Below are positions 45,423 through 58,359 of a DNA stretch of 64,000 nucleotides, piece by piece. Source of the DNA: Bolinopsis microptera (lineage: Eukaryota > Ctenophora > Tentaculata > Lobata > Bolinopsidae); assembly GCF_026151205.1 (NCBI RefSeq), contig NC_087072.1, forward strand, positions 24,259,603-24,323,602, read 5' to 3'. Below the pieces are notes generated by a model. That model ran no database searches. It saw only the letters and a program-made list of their open reading frames with translations, and was not told the origin of the DNA. The first letter of the stretch is position 1, and the number at the start of each line of letters is the position of its first letter. Both the position numbers and the translations under genes were made by a program.

Positions 45423-48400
45423 TTACTTCTTCTTGGGTGTTCCAAGACTGTTGTACACCCACTCCATTCCATCCTGGGAGATAACCGGAGTGTTGTTTGT
45501 TGAGCAATTTCAAAGCTATTTCAAGGAATTGTCTTAGCCAGGTATAAGCCGATCAGAAAAGCATTACGAAAACATTAAGACATAAAGCGTGAGAATCAGG
45601 AAAATAATATGACAAGCATGAAAGCATTTCTAGAATAAACAAATATTACAATTTGTGACAAATACGCTACGTTTTAATTACATGTATCAATTATCACTAG
45701 TCACGATCTACGACTGTGTAATGTAGACTGAGCACGAAATGAGAGTCTCCATAAAACAACATCAGGTAATGTCGACGTTTTGGCTACATGTGCCTTTGTT
45801 ACAGACGAATGTCGAAACTACAGTTTATGTATCTGCAACACACGATGGTTAAGGGGGCCGGGGGGGGGGGTTGATGAAGACCCCCCCTGCTCCCTTAACC
45901 TCTCACTTCGTCCTCGGTATACAATCATGAGATGGATCAATGACAAGTGTTACGGATTATAGTTCTATATACCTTGATTCCTTCCTTGGTGAGAGCGGAG
46001 CAAGCCTGGATCTGCCATTGCCTGTCTCTTATAGCCGAGGATAGTTGCAAATCATTCGCAATCTGCAACAGATATTTAGTGTAAATACATGGCAAATGGT
46101 AAATATAAACATTATAACGTACTACGTAGGGATAAGAGATATATATCAATATGAGATTAAAAATTATCCGCGTTTACAAGTCACCCTTCTGATACCAAAA
46201 CAAAAGAAATGCGACCTCATAATCTAAAACTTAAATCAGTAAGGTTGCAGATTAAATACAATGTTGAGGAGTCAGGCGGAGGAAGTCTCTACCGCCGCAA
46301 CAAACGCGTGACAGAATATCAAGATAAATGAGTAAATATTGCTACGGACTGATCTCGGGACTTCGTGTGTGGTAAAGCTTTTAGTGTCAGCTCGTAGACA
46401 AGACAAACGTCACTTAGCGGCATTATATTTCGGAAAAATTATTGGGCGTCGATTTGGCAGGTAGCTCCTTGATTACCCACTTTAAGTTGATTGGGGAACT
46501 TAAAGTATTCATGATATAGACGGAAAAAATTACACAGAACTAACCGGTCTTTAATTTTAATGATCTAAAAAAATAGATCTGGTTAAATACTAAAAGTTTA
46601 AAACTCCTTAACAATATATAATACGTTCTTTGAAATAGGACGGTTGTACACTGTACAGTTGTATTTTACTCCAATTTTAAATCTTATTCTAATACCATTT
46701 TATTCCGTAAAAACTGTGAATTGACTTTGAATTGACTGTGAATTATAAAATAATACGATTATATATATAGATATAAGCTTCGAGGTGTCACAATAAAAGG
46801 CAAATTGGCAGCTCTATGTTATAAACTTTTGGGTGCTGAAAGAGACGAAATTTTAATGGGATCCATTAATAAAAAATGTCGAGTATCCTACGTATTCACC
46901 CTCTGACCTCAGTTGACCATTTATTTATAAACTGATATTGCGCAATTTCGAAGTTCCCTGAATCGCAATATTACAGATTAAGTTGGTCTCTGCTAAGTTT
47001 TTTCAGAGGTGGGGTCACATTTTGACGTACATCCCCGTTTTACCAGCATCACCTACTTAGAAGCTTCGTGACTTAGTGAGAGAACAAATCAACATGTGAC
47101 TCGTTCAACAAAGTAGCAATAAGAAACTGGTTCCATCACCAAGGAGGACCTCTCAACACCAGATCTAATTAAGGTAATAATAAGACTGATCTATATTTGG
47201 GATATTATAATAACCTCGCTAGGTTTAGCTGATTTGAAGAGATCCTGTTTGTTAGCGTATATCAGGACAGGTACTTTGCTGAGTTTCTCTTCCTCCAACA
47301 GTTCCAGTAACTCCTCTCCTGTCTCGTCGAATCTCTTCTTGTCTGAACTGTCTATAACGTATATCTGAACAAAAACAATGGTTATTTTAACCAATGTCAA
47401 TAACGTATATCTGAATAAAAAACAATGGTTATTTTAACCAATGTCAATAACGTATATCTGAATAAAAAACAATGGTTATTTTAACCAATGTCAATAACGT
47501 ATATCTGAATAAAAAACAATGGTTATTTTAACCAATGTCAATAACGTATATCTGAATAAAAAACAATGGTTATTTTAACCAATGTCAATAACGTATATCT
47601 GAATAAAAAACAATGGTTATTTTAACCAATGGCAATAACGTATATCTGAATAAAAAACAATGGTTATTTTAACCAATGTCAATAACGTATATCTGAATAA
47701 AAAACAATGGTTATTTTAACCAATGGCAACAAGTAACAACGAATAAATGGTATTTCCCCTCTCATGGTAATAACAGCCGTCAAATAATTTTTTATTATAT
47801 CGCTTATAAGTTATATTGTGAAGTTTGCCGTGATCCTTCATTAAGTAATCACATCAAACTTGAAAGTTATTTACATTCTATCGCAAGAAATATCTTTTGT
47901 GCCGTCAGCCTTTATAAAAAAATAACTGATTAAGTAACCCACGAAAAACTGGCCGCTATCAAAAAATGTGTCCGCTTATTGTTTCATGTAAACGATCAAA
48001 ATGCAGGCACTAGCCATGAGTGAGAGTTTGTCCAACTCCATTGTCGACTGTAAGCCTCTATGCATGACCATAGTTACCAGGGGAGTTTGAGACGCAAAAA
48101 CACCATTTTCCGGCAGTGTCAAAACAGTACAAGTTTCTATTCGGTACACAATATATTTACAAGTACAAATCCGGCCTAAATATATATTTTTAATTCAGCT
48201 TACTATACAGCTTACACCATCAAAAGGAGTAGACGTACTTTAATGGTATTACACATCAACCGAATCGATGAACAATCAACGGGATGTTAATCACTTAATC
48301 ATTAACATAGATTTTAAAATGTGAATCTCCATTCTCCATCAATCCATACTACGAGTAACAAAGAATTCCTGTTACCATGACATCACGTCAGATGTACAAT

Positions 48401-50772
48401 AAGAGTTAATCAGTGCACAGTGCGTAGGGCCGATCAAACAATTAATTCAGCTCAAACTATCGAAATGGGTGCTCGCCATGATTTTATCAACTGGATATCT
48501 ATAAAGTGACTGTAATACCTTCAGTTACCAAGAGAGCTAGAGATCACGAAGGGGCATCGAATATATATATGTATGAGAGTAAAAGACCAAATTCATAACA
48601 TTAATTTTAGTGGTAGTTTCAAAACAAAAACTAGGGAAAACTTCTTTCGGGAACACAATAGAATTACACATAAAATTGCGGCCTAAAATTTCAAGGTTTA
48701 TCAACTGAAATAGTGAGCAATTATAGAAATGGTAAACACAAAACAGTTATTAAATACTAATTATAGAGATTAGAGACTGCATGTCAAAATCGACTCAGAC
48801 TTTAAGTCGCCACGAATTTTGTAACGATTGTAAGTAGTAACAGTATGGGGCCATCTATCTTCTCCTACATTTTTTGAGCAATCATCCTTAAACTTTCAGG
48901 ATATGTTCTAGGGCTCATTTAGAAGAGATGAGCCGGACAGAATTTTAAGGTAGGCCTTTAAAAAATTTTTACTCGATTTTGAAAATCTTGGACCTCAAAA
49001 AATCATCAAAAAACGAGGTTTGAGGGTGATTGCTAAAAAAATGTAGGAGAAGATAGATTTTTAGACTCGATTTTTAGGCGTGCCATCAAAAATCGCTCGT
49101 GCAATACAATTACACACATGTGCTGACCTTTGACTGGCAATAATTTCGGCTAGGAACAATATTTTTCCATGGGATCAAAACTTCAAAAGCATCTAATAGA
49201 TATCACTCCTCTCTATTAAAAACAACTAAAAAGTCGATTTTGAGAAAATTTCCTTGAAGACCCCCCTGCCCCCTTAAGTTGATATGAAGTTGATTTGAAG
49301 TAGATATGAAGTAGATATGAAGTTGATATGAAGTTGATATGAAGTTGATATGAAATTTATATTAAGTTGATATGAAGTTGATATGAAGTTGATATGAAGT
49401 AAATTCAAAATAACGGTAAAAATTCCCCCTAGCGCTGTTGACAGGTATAACCAATCTTAACCGCTATTAAACTGAGAGCACTCTAGCTCAATATTTCAGG
49501 ATTTGTTTTACTTCAGTATTTATCAAATATCAACACTATACTCGCTACAAGACGAGTATTATATATTATACTAAGCTGTATTTTGAACCATTTAAAATAA
49601 ACTGTGCGCAATCTGCTCATATTATATGTTAATTTTGCTCTTGTTGCCGCTTCTGCGACGGGAGTGCAAGGTGGCAAGATAAGCACAATTCAGGTTGTAT
49701 TATATCTAAGTTAAAATAAGTGCAATGTAAATTAATGATACTGACCAGCACATCCGTATTTTCAAAGTAATTCTTCCAGTAGGGTCGGATCTTCTTCTGT
49801 CCTCCGATATCCCACACATTCAACTTGAAACCGGTTGTAGCAACAGATTTGATATTAAATCCCTGAAAAGAAAACATTAAATTGTATCAATAAAAAGGAT
49901 TGTTTGCTCGCACTGAAATGACAGGGATGAACAGGGAATAGGGATGAATGAAAATGAACGGTTATATTTTCGATATTCTATTGAATATTAAGTCGTGATC
50001 GTCCAAGGAGAGAAGTTAAAGGAGCGATCAAGCAATTATGATCATAAATGGGTATTCCTGTCTGAAAGTTGTGGGATAACCTTTTAACCTATTAACATAC
50101 GTCAATGCTCTCAAAAAGTGGTGGGAAAATATGTTAATATATATGACATATGTCAAGATTTTAACCTTCATGCACGAAGCATGAACGATGAAGATGTATC
50201 TAGGTTGTCCAAACTAATCACTTCCCGAATCGGTCAGCCATGGGGCTAAAAGATTGGCAGCATGGCTGCACAGATCATGTCTTATAAGGCCAGAATGACG
50301 CAGCTATCTAGCCAAAATAATATAATTGTGAATATGAGGAAACCGACATGGACAATATTTTAGCCTAAGTTGCTAAATCATCGTTGCATTAATATATGGA
50401 GGAGATTATTTTAAGAACTGTCACAGCATATGGCAAATTTCAAGATTTAGGTTCAAGCTATCGGTAACAACCTGGGTGGGCATGATGTGGGTGATGTCTT
50501 CATCAGCGAGGGCCTTTAGGATGGTAGTTTTTCCTGCATTATCCAGTCCCAGCAATAATATCCTGACCTCTCGATCCGTTTCCTTCTGGAACCTTCTTAG
50601 AAGGGACAGCAGGCCCTGAGAAATTAATCATTTTCTGATTTAAAATAGTGAGAAAAATAAAATACATCATCTATGAAAATAAAATACATAATGTATGAAA
50701 ATAGATGATACTTTTTCAGAGAATACTTTTTTGTTCCTGAAGGAACCGTCAGAATAAATATTAGCTTACCAT
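45423..50772 (-). CDS. ARL3: ARL3 small GTPase, six exons, 184 aa
   Basis: Exons: 50772-50770 (ATG only, ATG|GTAAGC), 50615-50472, 49862-49746, 47364-47215, 46062-45973, 45473-45423; 555 nt, all phase 0. The protein begins [10 protein letters not shown], with Gly2 followed by the N-terminal amphipathic helix of ARL3. It has P-loop GLDNAGKT (24-31), switch I around [14 protein letters not shown] with the Mg-binding Thr, WDIGGQ (switch II), NKQD (guanine specificity) and CSAL. It ends in KKK. Human ARL3 is 182 aa and nearly identical in these blocks. ARL3-GTP releases lipidated cargo from UNC119 and PDE6D in cilia. WDR31 follows on the same strand. The acceptor of exon 4 is embedded in a tandem array (see 47354-47730). 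Confidence 0.97.
47354..47730 (-). repeat. 47-bp tandem array of a splice acceptor (ARL3 intron 3)
   Basis: Eight occurrences of the reverse complement of CAGATATACGTTAT start at 47354 (true exon 4), then 47400, 47447, 47494, 47541, 47588, 47635 and 47682. Each unit on the - strand is a T-rich tract, TTCAG, and the first 11 nt of exon 4, then diverges (TGACATTGG instead of AGACAGTTCAG). Thus seven complete decoy acceptors precede the real one. Use of any decoy gives IYVIDIG then TAA. Confidence 0.95.
48853..49058. repeat. Inverted repeat in ARL3 intron 3
   Basis: Arms 48853-48888 and 49023-49058 (ATCTATCTTCTCCTACATTT and complement) with few mismatches and a 134-bp loop. Followed at 49273-49395 by about ten units of an 11-bp repeat, GTTGATATGAA. 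Confidence 0.75.
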
Positions 50773-51054
50773 TAAAAACTGGAATCTGTACTATAACCTA
50801 TAAAAATCAAAATCATTAGTTTTAGACAGATTAAACTCTAAAACAGGGAGGGCTGCACCTTTATAATTAAATAGACAAAACGATAAAATTGGAAAAACTT
50901 TTTTTTGCTATCCAATCTGGTAAACGTGACTGATAATTATCACACATAATTTGTTAAAAAGGTTATCTGTTTATCTAGATAAAACAGTTGTGGCAGTCAG
51001 TACTCATCAAACGATAAAATCGGACTATTAACACACTATTAACACACTATTAAC

Positions 51055-51720
51055 ACACAAGTATACAAATTCACTAGAAATTACAGAAAATATTGCCACA
51101 ATAAAGTGAAATTTGTAGGAAAATCATCAAGAATACTAGTGTTTTTGCCTATCCTCATTCCCAAGTAATCGAAGAAACAGTCCCAAACATCTTCTAGTAT
51201 GATGAAAGAGCCAGTTCACTTGGACGTGAGCTTAAGAGGTTTGTCTGCATTTGTATCCTTATGTAAGACCTCAGATATTGCTGATATATTGCCACTGATA
51301 TTGCTTTCTTGAGGAAGTTGCTGGCATTTTATCTTACAACCATTCTGGAAACGGGCACCAGCATGTTACTGTTAACAGGAGTCAGGACTACCGTAATCAA
51401 CTCAGGAATTTTGCTAGGGGGTGATACATTGTCCTCAGGATATGTTCTTCCAAATCGTCTACAGGAGAGGGAAACTAGTCACTGTTGCTCTACTGTTTTC
51501 AAGAGAAGAGAATTTGTACACCACTATTTTCAGAAGAAGGAAACTCGGTGTTCTACTATTTTTGTTTTACTTTTAAAAAAATTTTTTTACTTCAGAAGAA
51601 TTATTTTATCAGTTTTTAAATCTAGATAAATCCCAAATCGTTACCTAGTTAAATCTAGATAAAAGATTTCGTACCGATAATGGAAAACCTAATTTTGTCC
51701 ACACTTGTGGCCAAGATGGC
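51055..51720 (+). repeat. Dispersed repeat family D, copy 2
   Basis: Same order of blocks as 1-1080: ATTGCCACAATA, GTGTTTTTGCC, CCCAAGTAATC, CTTCTAGTATGATG, GAGCTTAAGAGG, a short degenerate CTGTTTTCAAGAGAAG block, then TCTAGATAAAAGATTTCGTA and CGATAATGGA. The central 60-bp array is not expanded. The LINE 3' end lies about 65 bp beyond. Confidence 0.75.
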
Positions 51721-51785
51721 AAAATAAAAAACGCCATAAAAAACATCCAATTCCAGCACAACACATTTCTACTACTATGTCGGAG

Positions 51786-54725
51786 CTAAGTCCGATCTAC
51801 GCCAGAAAACCCCCTCCATATATCCCTGTCCCGCATCAGGGTTCGCAGTTCCTCTTTAGAGTTTGTCCCAACTTCCTTCAGTAACATAGACAAGTAGCTT
51901 TGTCTTGGTCGGCCTTGCTGTGCTCTACCGTGCGTAGGTTCCCATAAGACTAAATCACTGGCAAGTAGCTCAGGATGTCGGATGCAGTGTCCCGCCATTT
52001 TTAATCTCCTGCTTCGTAACTTGTTTGACAGCCTTGGGAGGCTACCATACAAAGTTATATTGCTGACCTTGTCCTTCCATGAGATACCCAGCACCATACG
52101 CAACATCTTTGTGTATGTCCCGTCCAAACTTTTCTCTTGAGCCTTTGTCAGTGTCCAGGTTTCTGATCCGTAGAGCAGTACTGATTCACAAGCCGCTATG
52201 AACAATCTAATCTTTAGGCTCTTTGAAAGTTTGGATTTCCAGATATCCTTCAGTCTATGTAGGGCACCCCACGCTTTTCCCTTTCTAACCCTTATCTCCC
52301 TATCTGTGCTCTCAATCCAGGAGCCTAAGTAGATGAAATCATCTACATTTTCTATGGCTTCCCCGGATCGACTTTGTAGGTCGCTAGATCGATCCTCCAT
52401 ATTCAGTGTCATGACCTTGGTCTTGCCTTCGTTTATGTGTAGTCCCACGCTTGCTGCCGCCGATTCTACTCTGAGCAGGAACTCGTTAGCCTTGTCCATG
52501 TCCTCAGATATAAGTGCTATATCATCTGCAAAGTCCACATCGGTGATGATCTTGGGCCCCACTCTTCTGCTTTTTCTACGTTCGAGGGTGAGTCCAAGTC
52601 GCTCCGCATCATCGCCTATGGCTTGCCTCATACAGTAGTCGATGACTATTGCAAAGAGGTAAGGTGCTAAGGTATCACCCTGTAACACACCTGCAAGTAT
52701 CTCGAACAATTCAGTTTCTCCGTCTGGAGTTAGGACTTTGGCCATTGTCTTCTCGTACATGAGCCGTATAAGCTGCACGATTTTGACTGGAATGCCGTAA
52801 GCTTCTAGAATCTTTAGCATTTTCCCACGATGTACACTGTCGAAAGCCTTCTTAAAGTCTATAAATGTCAGAACAGCTGGCAGTTTCCGACTCTTGACAC
52901 CCTCTATAAGACGTCTCAGTACCAATATCTGTTGAGTTGTTGACCTTCCTGGTCTGAATCCATTCTGGTTTCTACGCAGAATTGTCTCGATTTCTGGCTT
53001 CAACCGGTTTAGAACCATCTTGTTTAGAGACTTGGCAACTAGGGATGACAAGCTTATTCCCCGATAGTTCATTGGTTCGCTAAGGTCGCCCTTCTTTGGA
53101 ATTGGTATGATGTTGGCAGTTGACCATTGGTCTGGTTTCTCACCTTTCAATAGAGCATTGTTACAGAAGTCTAAGACAATTTGATCAAGGTCGCATCGTT
53201 TTAAGACTTCTGGGGCTATGTTGTCGTCACCCCATGCTTTCCCTTCCTTTATGCTGGACTTTGCTTTTCTGTACTCATCCAACGTAAACGGTTCTGTTCC
53301 GATATTCAGAGGTGGGTGGACTGGATCAATATCCTCTTCCGCGTTCTCTACCGTCGGTGGTGAGCCGAGAAGAGTAGCAAAATAGTCCTTCCATTTCTGA
53401 ACCCTTTCCGTTGGTGAGTTTCCCTTGATTTTGCCAGTATATGATGGAGCTTTACCTGTGATCTTGTTGATCATGGTCCAGCTTTTAGCATGTCTGCCCT
53501 GCCAACTTGCTTCCTCCAGTTCCCGGACCTGCCCCTCCAGCAGGTGCTCTTTGGCTGCTTGATAAGCATCGCCTAGCTTCTGTTTGCCCTCTTGGACAGC
53601 TATTCGGTTGTCTTCTGTAGCATCTGAGTGGTATTTTATGCTACATTCCCTCAGCTTCAGCCTGGCAATTTCAACACTTGGAGTCGCTGAGATTTTACAT
53701 CTTTTCTTTTTCTCCTTTTCAGGTAGTAAAAGTCGAGAAGTTGTCCTATTCGCATCAATAAAGCATTGGTACCTTTCTGTTGCCGTCTGATCATCCTTTT
53801 CAAGTATGGAAAAGCGGTTTTTAACTTCCACTGTGTACCTCTCTTGTAGAGCGATATCAGTTTTAAGTTTAGACCAGTCCAGAACCGGAGCCCTCTTCTC
53901 CGTCTTGCTTATCCGTAGACTAAGCTTTACCCTTGCTACGACTACTCTGTGATCCGAGCCAATACTGTGGAAACTACCATATGCTTCGGAGTTCTTGACG
54001 GAGTTCCGCCATTTCTTCCGGCAAATGATGAAGTCGATTTGAGATTTACTTTGACTCATATCTGAGAGATATGTCCAGAGTTTACCTCTTTGCTTCTGAA
54101 ATCTGGTGTTTGTGATTTCTAGCTGTCGCTCCAACAGCATATCCTCTAGCAGTCTACCATTTCGGTTTGCTGGACCCTTGTGGAAGGATGTCCAGTTTCC
54201 TGATGATGAGACATGCGCATTGAGGTCTCCTACAACGAATAGTAAGTTGTGGGCTGGTATCTGGTCGATGGCACCACCAAGGCTGTCGTAGTAGTTTTCT
54301 GCTTCGTCGACAGTCGCCCCCTCTGTCGGGCTATAAGTCACAATAACAGTTGTGACCGGGTTCCCTGCAAAGTTGGCTACCATCGTCCTCCTGTCATGTG
54401 AGTATACACTAATCAATGAGTTGAATACTGTCTTTTTGTCCAAGACAATACCAACCCCACCAGCAGCCGCCCCATTGCTGGTTCTCCATGCCGAAGTTGT
54501 TATGAGGTGAGAGCTTCCAAGATCTTGATACTCGATTTCAGTGCTATGTACTACCCGATGCTCCTGAATGCCCAAAATATGTACGCCACTATCCCTCATG
54601 CATACACCCAGCTCACATTTCTGTGGAATTAATCTGTGGATTCTCTTGCAATTAGCATCATTTGATTTGAGTAGATAGTAATTTTTGAGCGATGACTTAC
54701 AGTCACCAACTGTACAAAAGGCCCT
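51786..54725 (-). mobile_element. Non-LTR retrotransposon with intact endonuclease-RT ORF (RTE-like)
   Basis: A 937-aa frame from ATG 54599 to the stop at 51786 is uninterrupted and stays open without ATG to about 54725. N-terminal third: APE-type endonuclease with GIQEHR, GDLNAH and GSDHRVV catalytic blocks. Middle: reverse transcriptase with PIPKKGD, NYRGISL, NGFRPGRST, FIDFKKAFDSV, GVLQGDTLAPYLF and the active site FADDIALI. C-terminus: LYGSETWTL, GHCIRHPE and a GRPRQSY tail typical of RTE-like and related LINEs. The 5' end is probably truncated, since upstream DNA becomes a hAT-like fragment. An open frame of this length suggests recent insertion. No poly(A) tail is obvious at the 3' end. 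Confidence 0.92.
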
Positions 54726-54824
54726 CTACACAACTACTCTTGGCATACCCTCCCCCTTCTAATGTAGAGAAACAAATTTTGGAGAAACAAATTTTTAATT
54801 CTATCCCATATTTACAATCATCCC

Positions 54825-55039
54825 CTTTTGGCGCCCCTCCCTAAAATTGAACAAATTAGGTGATTTTAGAGGATACACCAGTAAAATCTCTAAAAAAGTG
54901 TATTTCTAGAGTAAAACGCGCAGTTTTGCTAGTACCTCGTTAAGTTTTTCAAAATCGTCCCACATTCAAACGATGATTTTGCGCCCCCTAAGATGGCGCC
55001 CCACAGCGGGGTCAGCAGGGCCCTTTGTTACGCCACTGT
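54825..55039 (+). mobile_element. hAT-like element, 5'-truncated
   Basis: Matches 57893-58101: GGCGCCCCTCCCTAAAATTG, AGTAAAATCTCTAAAAAAGTG, AACGCGCAGTTTTGCTAGTA, and the end GTTACGCCACTG. The left terminus is missing. Confidence 0.8.
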
Positions 55040-57610
55040 TGTCATTAAGGATCAGAAAATGATCAACTAAAAATGAGAAGGTTCTGTGTGAAATCGGCGA
55101 GAAGCCTATTATAGGCAGGAACTGCTGTCGACTTGGAGCTCAGAAAGAAAATGTCTCCAGACCAGTCAACAGTCAATTCCACGTTGAACAGCTCTGATCA
55201 TACAACCAAGGTGATCAGAAACACCAGCAAACTGTACACACTAAGTAAAATACAATTTTAAGTAAAATACAATTTTTATTTTCCACAGAAGAATCAATAC
55301 ATATTGAATTATATATATCCGATAATTCCATTAATAATCATTAAAAGTTGCTTTGTCATTTGTAAAATCAAAAACGAAAAGCCGTACGCTGAACGCGCGC
55401 AGCATCTTTTCTGTAGCTGCCTAACTTGTAGCCGCTAACATCAAAGCCGCCGCGCACGCCGAGTGCTGGGGTTCATTCTCATTGACAATTAAACTTGGTC
55501 AAAGATATTTATATACAATTCCTAAATTAAATCAATAATCATGTTAATATGAGTATTCAACACTACTCGACAACAAATATCTGCCAGCCCATCGACGATT
55601 CAGTCGCCGAAACAAAAATCAAATGTTTGCTTTTTCGTTTCGGGAACTGTTTGAACTCAGTATTATATCCGACTAATCATACTTTATAATGGTTAAAAAC
55701 AAAGTAGAAAGATTTTCCTGGATGGGCCGGCATTCGCAACCGCGAAACAATTTGAGTACGACAAACGATGACACCACCACCAGCCCTTAATTGATAAGTC
55801 CATGGGGGACGGGATAAAGTAAAATTTGTAATTTCATATTGCCTATAACGATTGTGAGTTATGACGGACTTAACTGTACGGGTCAACTACTAAAACTGCA
55901 TTGTATACTATCTTAATCATTATACTGGACATGATATGACGAAGTATCTTAAGCAGCACTTTATACCTCCACTTAGAACTTGATTAGTCACGAACAATAG
56001 AATCATTATAAATCAATACAATAAAACATTTTGATCAATAAATGCCTAGCAGCACCAGACAGCGGCCGTGTACCTTTTTCGACTCCATACCACGGAGTCC
56101 CTGATGGACTTTTGTTTACTTTTGTTAATAATTTGACCGCAACCTTTCTTTCTCGAAACACAAATCCTACTGTACTTCATTACAGTATTAAGATAATATA
56201 AAGCAAATCATGTGAATATATGACTACGAAATAGATCTATAGATTTGTCCATAATATTTAATACCGTATTGATGGTTTTGAATTTTGTATATTGAATTTT
56301 AATGTGAAGCGTTTACTCTTCCCCCTCGGCAATTAATTAGAAAGTAAGATTAATGACAATAATTGCCAAATGACGTAGTAGATATAGATGTTCAATGTTG
56401 TAGAGTGATTTCAAGAGTAGTGGTCCACAGGGGTCCGAAAAAGCCGTACAGGCACTTGGGTCCTTATCCTTGTCACTAGTCCCAATTGGATTCACTTTAC
56501 ACAAAACATGAACGTTTACAATTTAGTCGTACACATTGGCACGATATTTATTAGAAAGCAAACATTATAAAATAATACGTGCGTGCGCGGCTTGAGCCGC
56601 GCCGCATAACAATTTATGCGTTTAGGGGCTGGAGTACGCGTGTTTACAGATTAATGAATTGTTGCATTGTAAATATTTAAAGTTGACGATATATTATGAT
56701 TAGATTTAATAGTAAATTTTTCCAAGCTGACTTTGGACTTAGGTAAAATTATAATTTATTTATTTTAAAGAAAAAACCACGGATAGTTTTAAATTTACAT
56801 AGTCGTATAACTATAATCAAGTTAATCCTGTTTTCAAGAATGCGCGGCTTTGGCGGCCAGTTATTGACTTGTACATAAAATTGAATTTTAAATAGAAATG
56901 TGAATGTATTAAAATTTAAAACTTTCAAAACGGAGGCTTATAAATATTATTATATTATGATTGTAAAATAAAGGATAAAATTTTAAATTTGTTTCACTAA
57001 AAATTTGTTTCACTATCACCTATCACCTAAGTTACTTTGCATATACTGCTTCTAGTTACACGCTAGCGATCTCAGTTGAGGGGTATATATCAGTGTACAC
57101 TGTATATCTTATCTGCACTGATAGATCTGTCGGGAAATATAAATGATAAAGCTTACACCAAGCTAGTAGAACTTGGCTGAGACTGAAACGAATTACTACA
57201 GAGCCTGACAAGTTTCATAGTATTACGAACAATATAGTGGTTGCGATAAATTCATTAATATAAATAATTCGTGGATCTGTAAACGTGGAAAATCTGCTTC
57301 GCTAATTCGCCACAACTCCCTGAGAGCACATATTAGATGTACTAGAATCCATTGGAAAGGGCATTGTTACTTCATTATCACGATCCTGCCAATAAGGCTT
57401 CTGGAGGCTGGAGCTTCAGTGAACTTGTACACTACCGATGAGGGGCAAAAAATACTTATAATCATTATAACAAAAGGATTATTATATTAGAGTTGAACGT
57501 AATACTTTTACATAACACCTGTGGTTCTACCAACGACAAGTGGAATGATAAGAAAGGAGAACACCTTTTTTTCGATCTTACTGATAAGCTATCGAAAAAA
57601 TCTGGTCAAT
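55040..57610. other. Intergenic, no supported gene
   Basis: AT-rich with two GC-rich patches: 55380-55460 (AACGCGCGCAGC, GCCGCCGCGCACGCCG) and 56575-56650 (GTGCGTGCGCGGC, GCCGCGCCGC). They could be promoters of unseen exons. A 36-codon frame from ATG 55149 has no recognisable features. Confidence 0.5.
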
Positions 57611-57833
57611 CTTACTATATATAAAGCGAGACAATTTATATGGATGGATCCATATCATTTAACTGACACCACAGTATCAACTTTAACGCGACTTTCCGCA
57701 AAAACCGTTAAAGATATACAACTAAAACTTTTTTGACTGGGTCAAATGCTTTAATGGCCTACAAATCAGCATGAAAAAATAAAAAATTGGCTAAGAAATA
57801 CGAGTTTTAGAGCCCAAAATTTGGACCCCCAAG

Positions 57834-58101
57834 CAGTGGCGTAACGTTGCCTGTTGGCGCCCCCTGCCGAAAAGGCGCCCCCTGTTGGCGCCCCTCCCTA
57901 AAATTGAACAAATTAGGCGATTTAAGAGGATACGCCGGTAAAATCTCTAAAAAAGTGTGTATCTAGAGCAAAACGCGCAGTTTTGCTAGTACTTTAGTTA
58001 AGTTTTCGAAATTGTCCCACATTCAAACGACGATTTGGCGCCCCCCTAAGACAGCGCCCCCCTGCACAGCGGGGTCAGCAGGGCCCTTCGTTACGCCACT
58101 A
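57834..58101 (+). mobile_element. Complete non-autonomous hAT-like element, 268 bp
   Basis: Starts CAGTGGCGTAACG and ends CGTTACGCCACTA. CCCCCAAG flanks both ends (57826-57833 and 58102-58109), the 8-bp duplication expected of hAT. The interior has two GGCGCC-rich blocks and no ORF. It is inserted in family A, whose empty site (GGACCCCCAAGTGGTGTC) is seen at 26792-27125. Confidence 0.92.
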
Positions 58102-58194
58102 CCCCCAAGTCGTGTCAAAAACGCGAATTTAACAGGTTATAATTATTTTAGTGGGGGGGTGTCACGTCCGTCTATGTCCGCTTGTCTCATAGAA

Positions 58195-58310
58195 TCCAAA
58201 AAGGACAGGACATAGGCGGACATAGGCGGACATAGACGGACATAGGCGGACATAGGCGGACATAGACGGACATAGGCGGATATAGGCGGACATAGGCGGA
58301 CATTAATGGA
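58195..58310. repeat. 10-bp subterminal repeat
   Basis: About ten units of GGACATAGGC/GGACATAGAC directly inside the left TIR of the 58153-61022 element. The same unit recurs by the right TIR (60985-61012). Confidence 0.9.
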
Positions 58311-58359
58311 CACCTAAATTGCTAAATAAAATGTTCAATTTTGCTGTTATAGGGGGATC

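Noticed and set aside
55149..55259. Small + strand frame starting MSPDQSTVNSTL
   Set aside because: Only 36 codons, no recognisable features and no clear splice partners.
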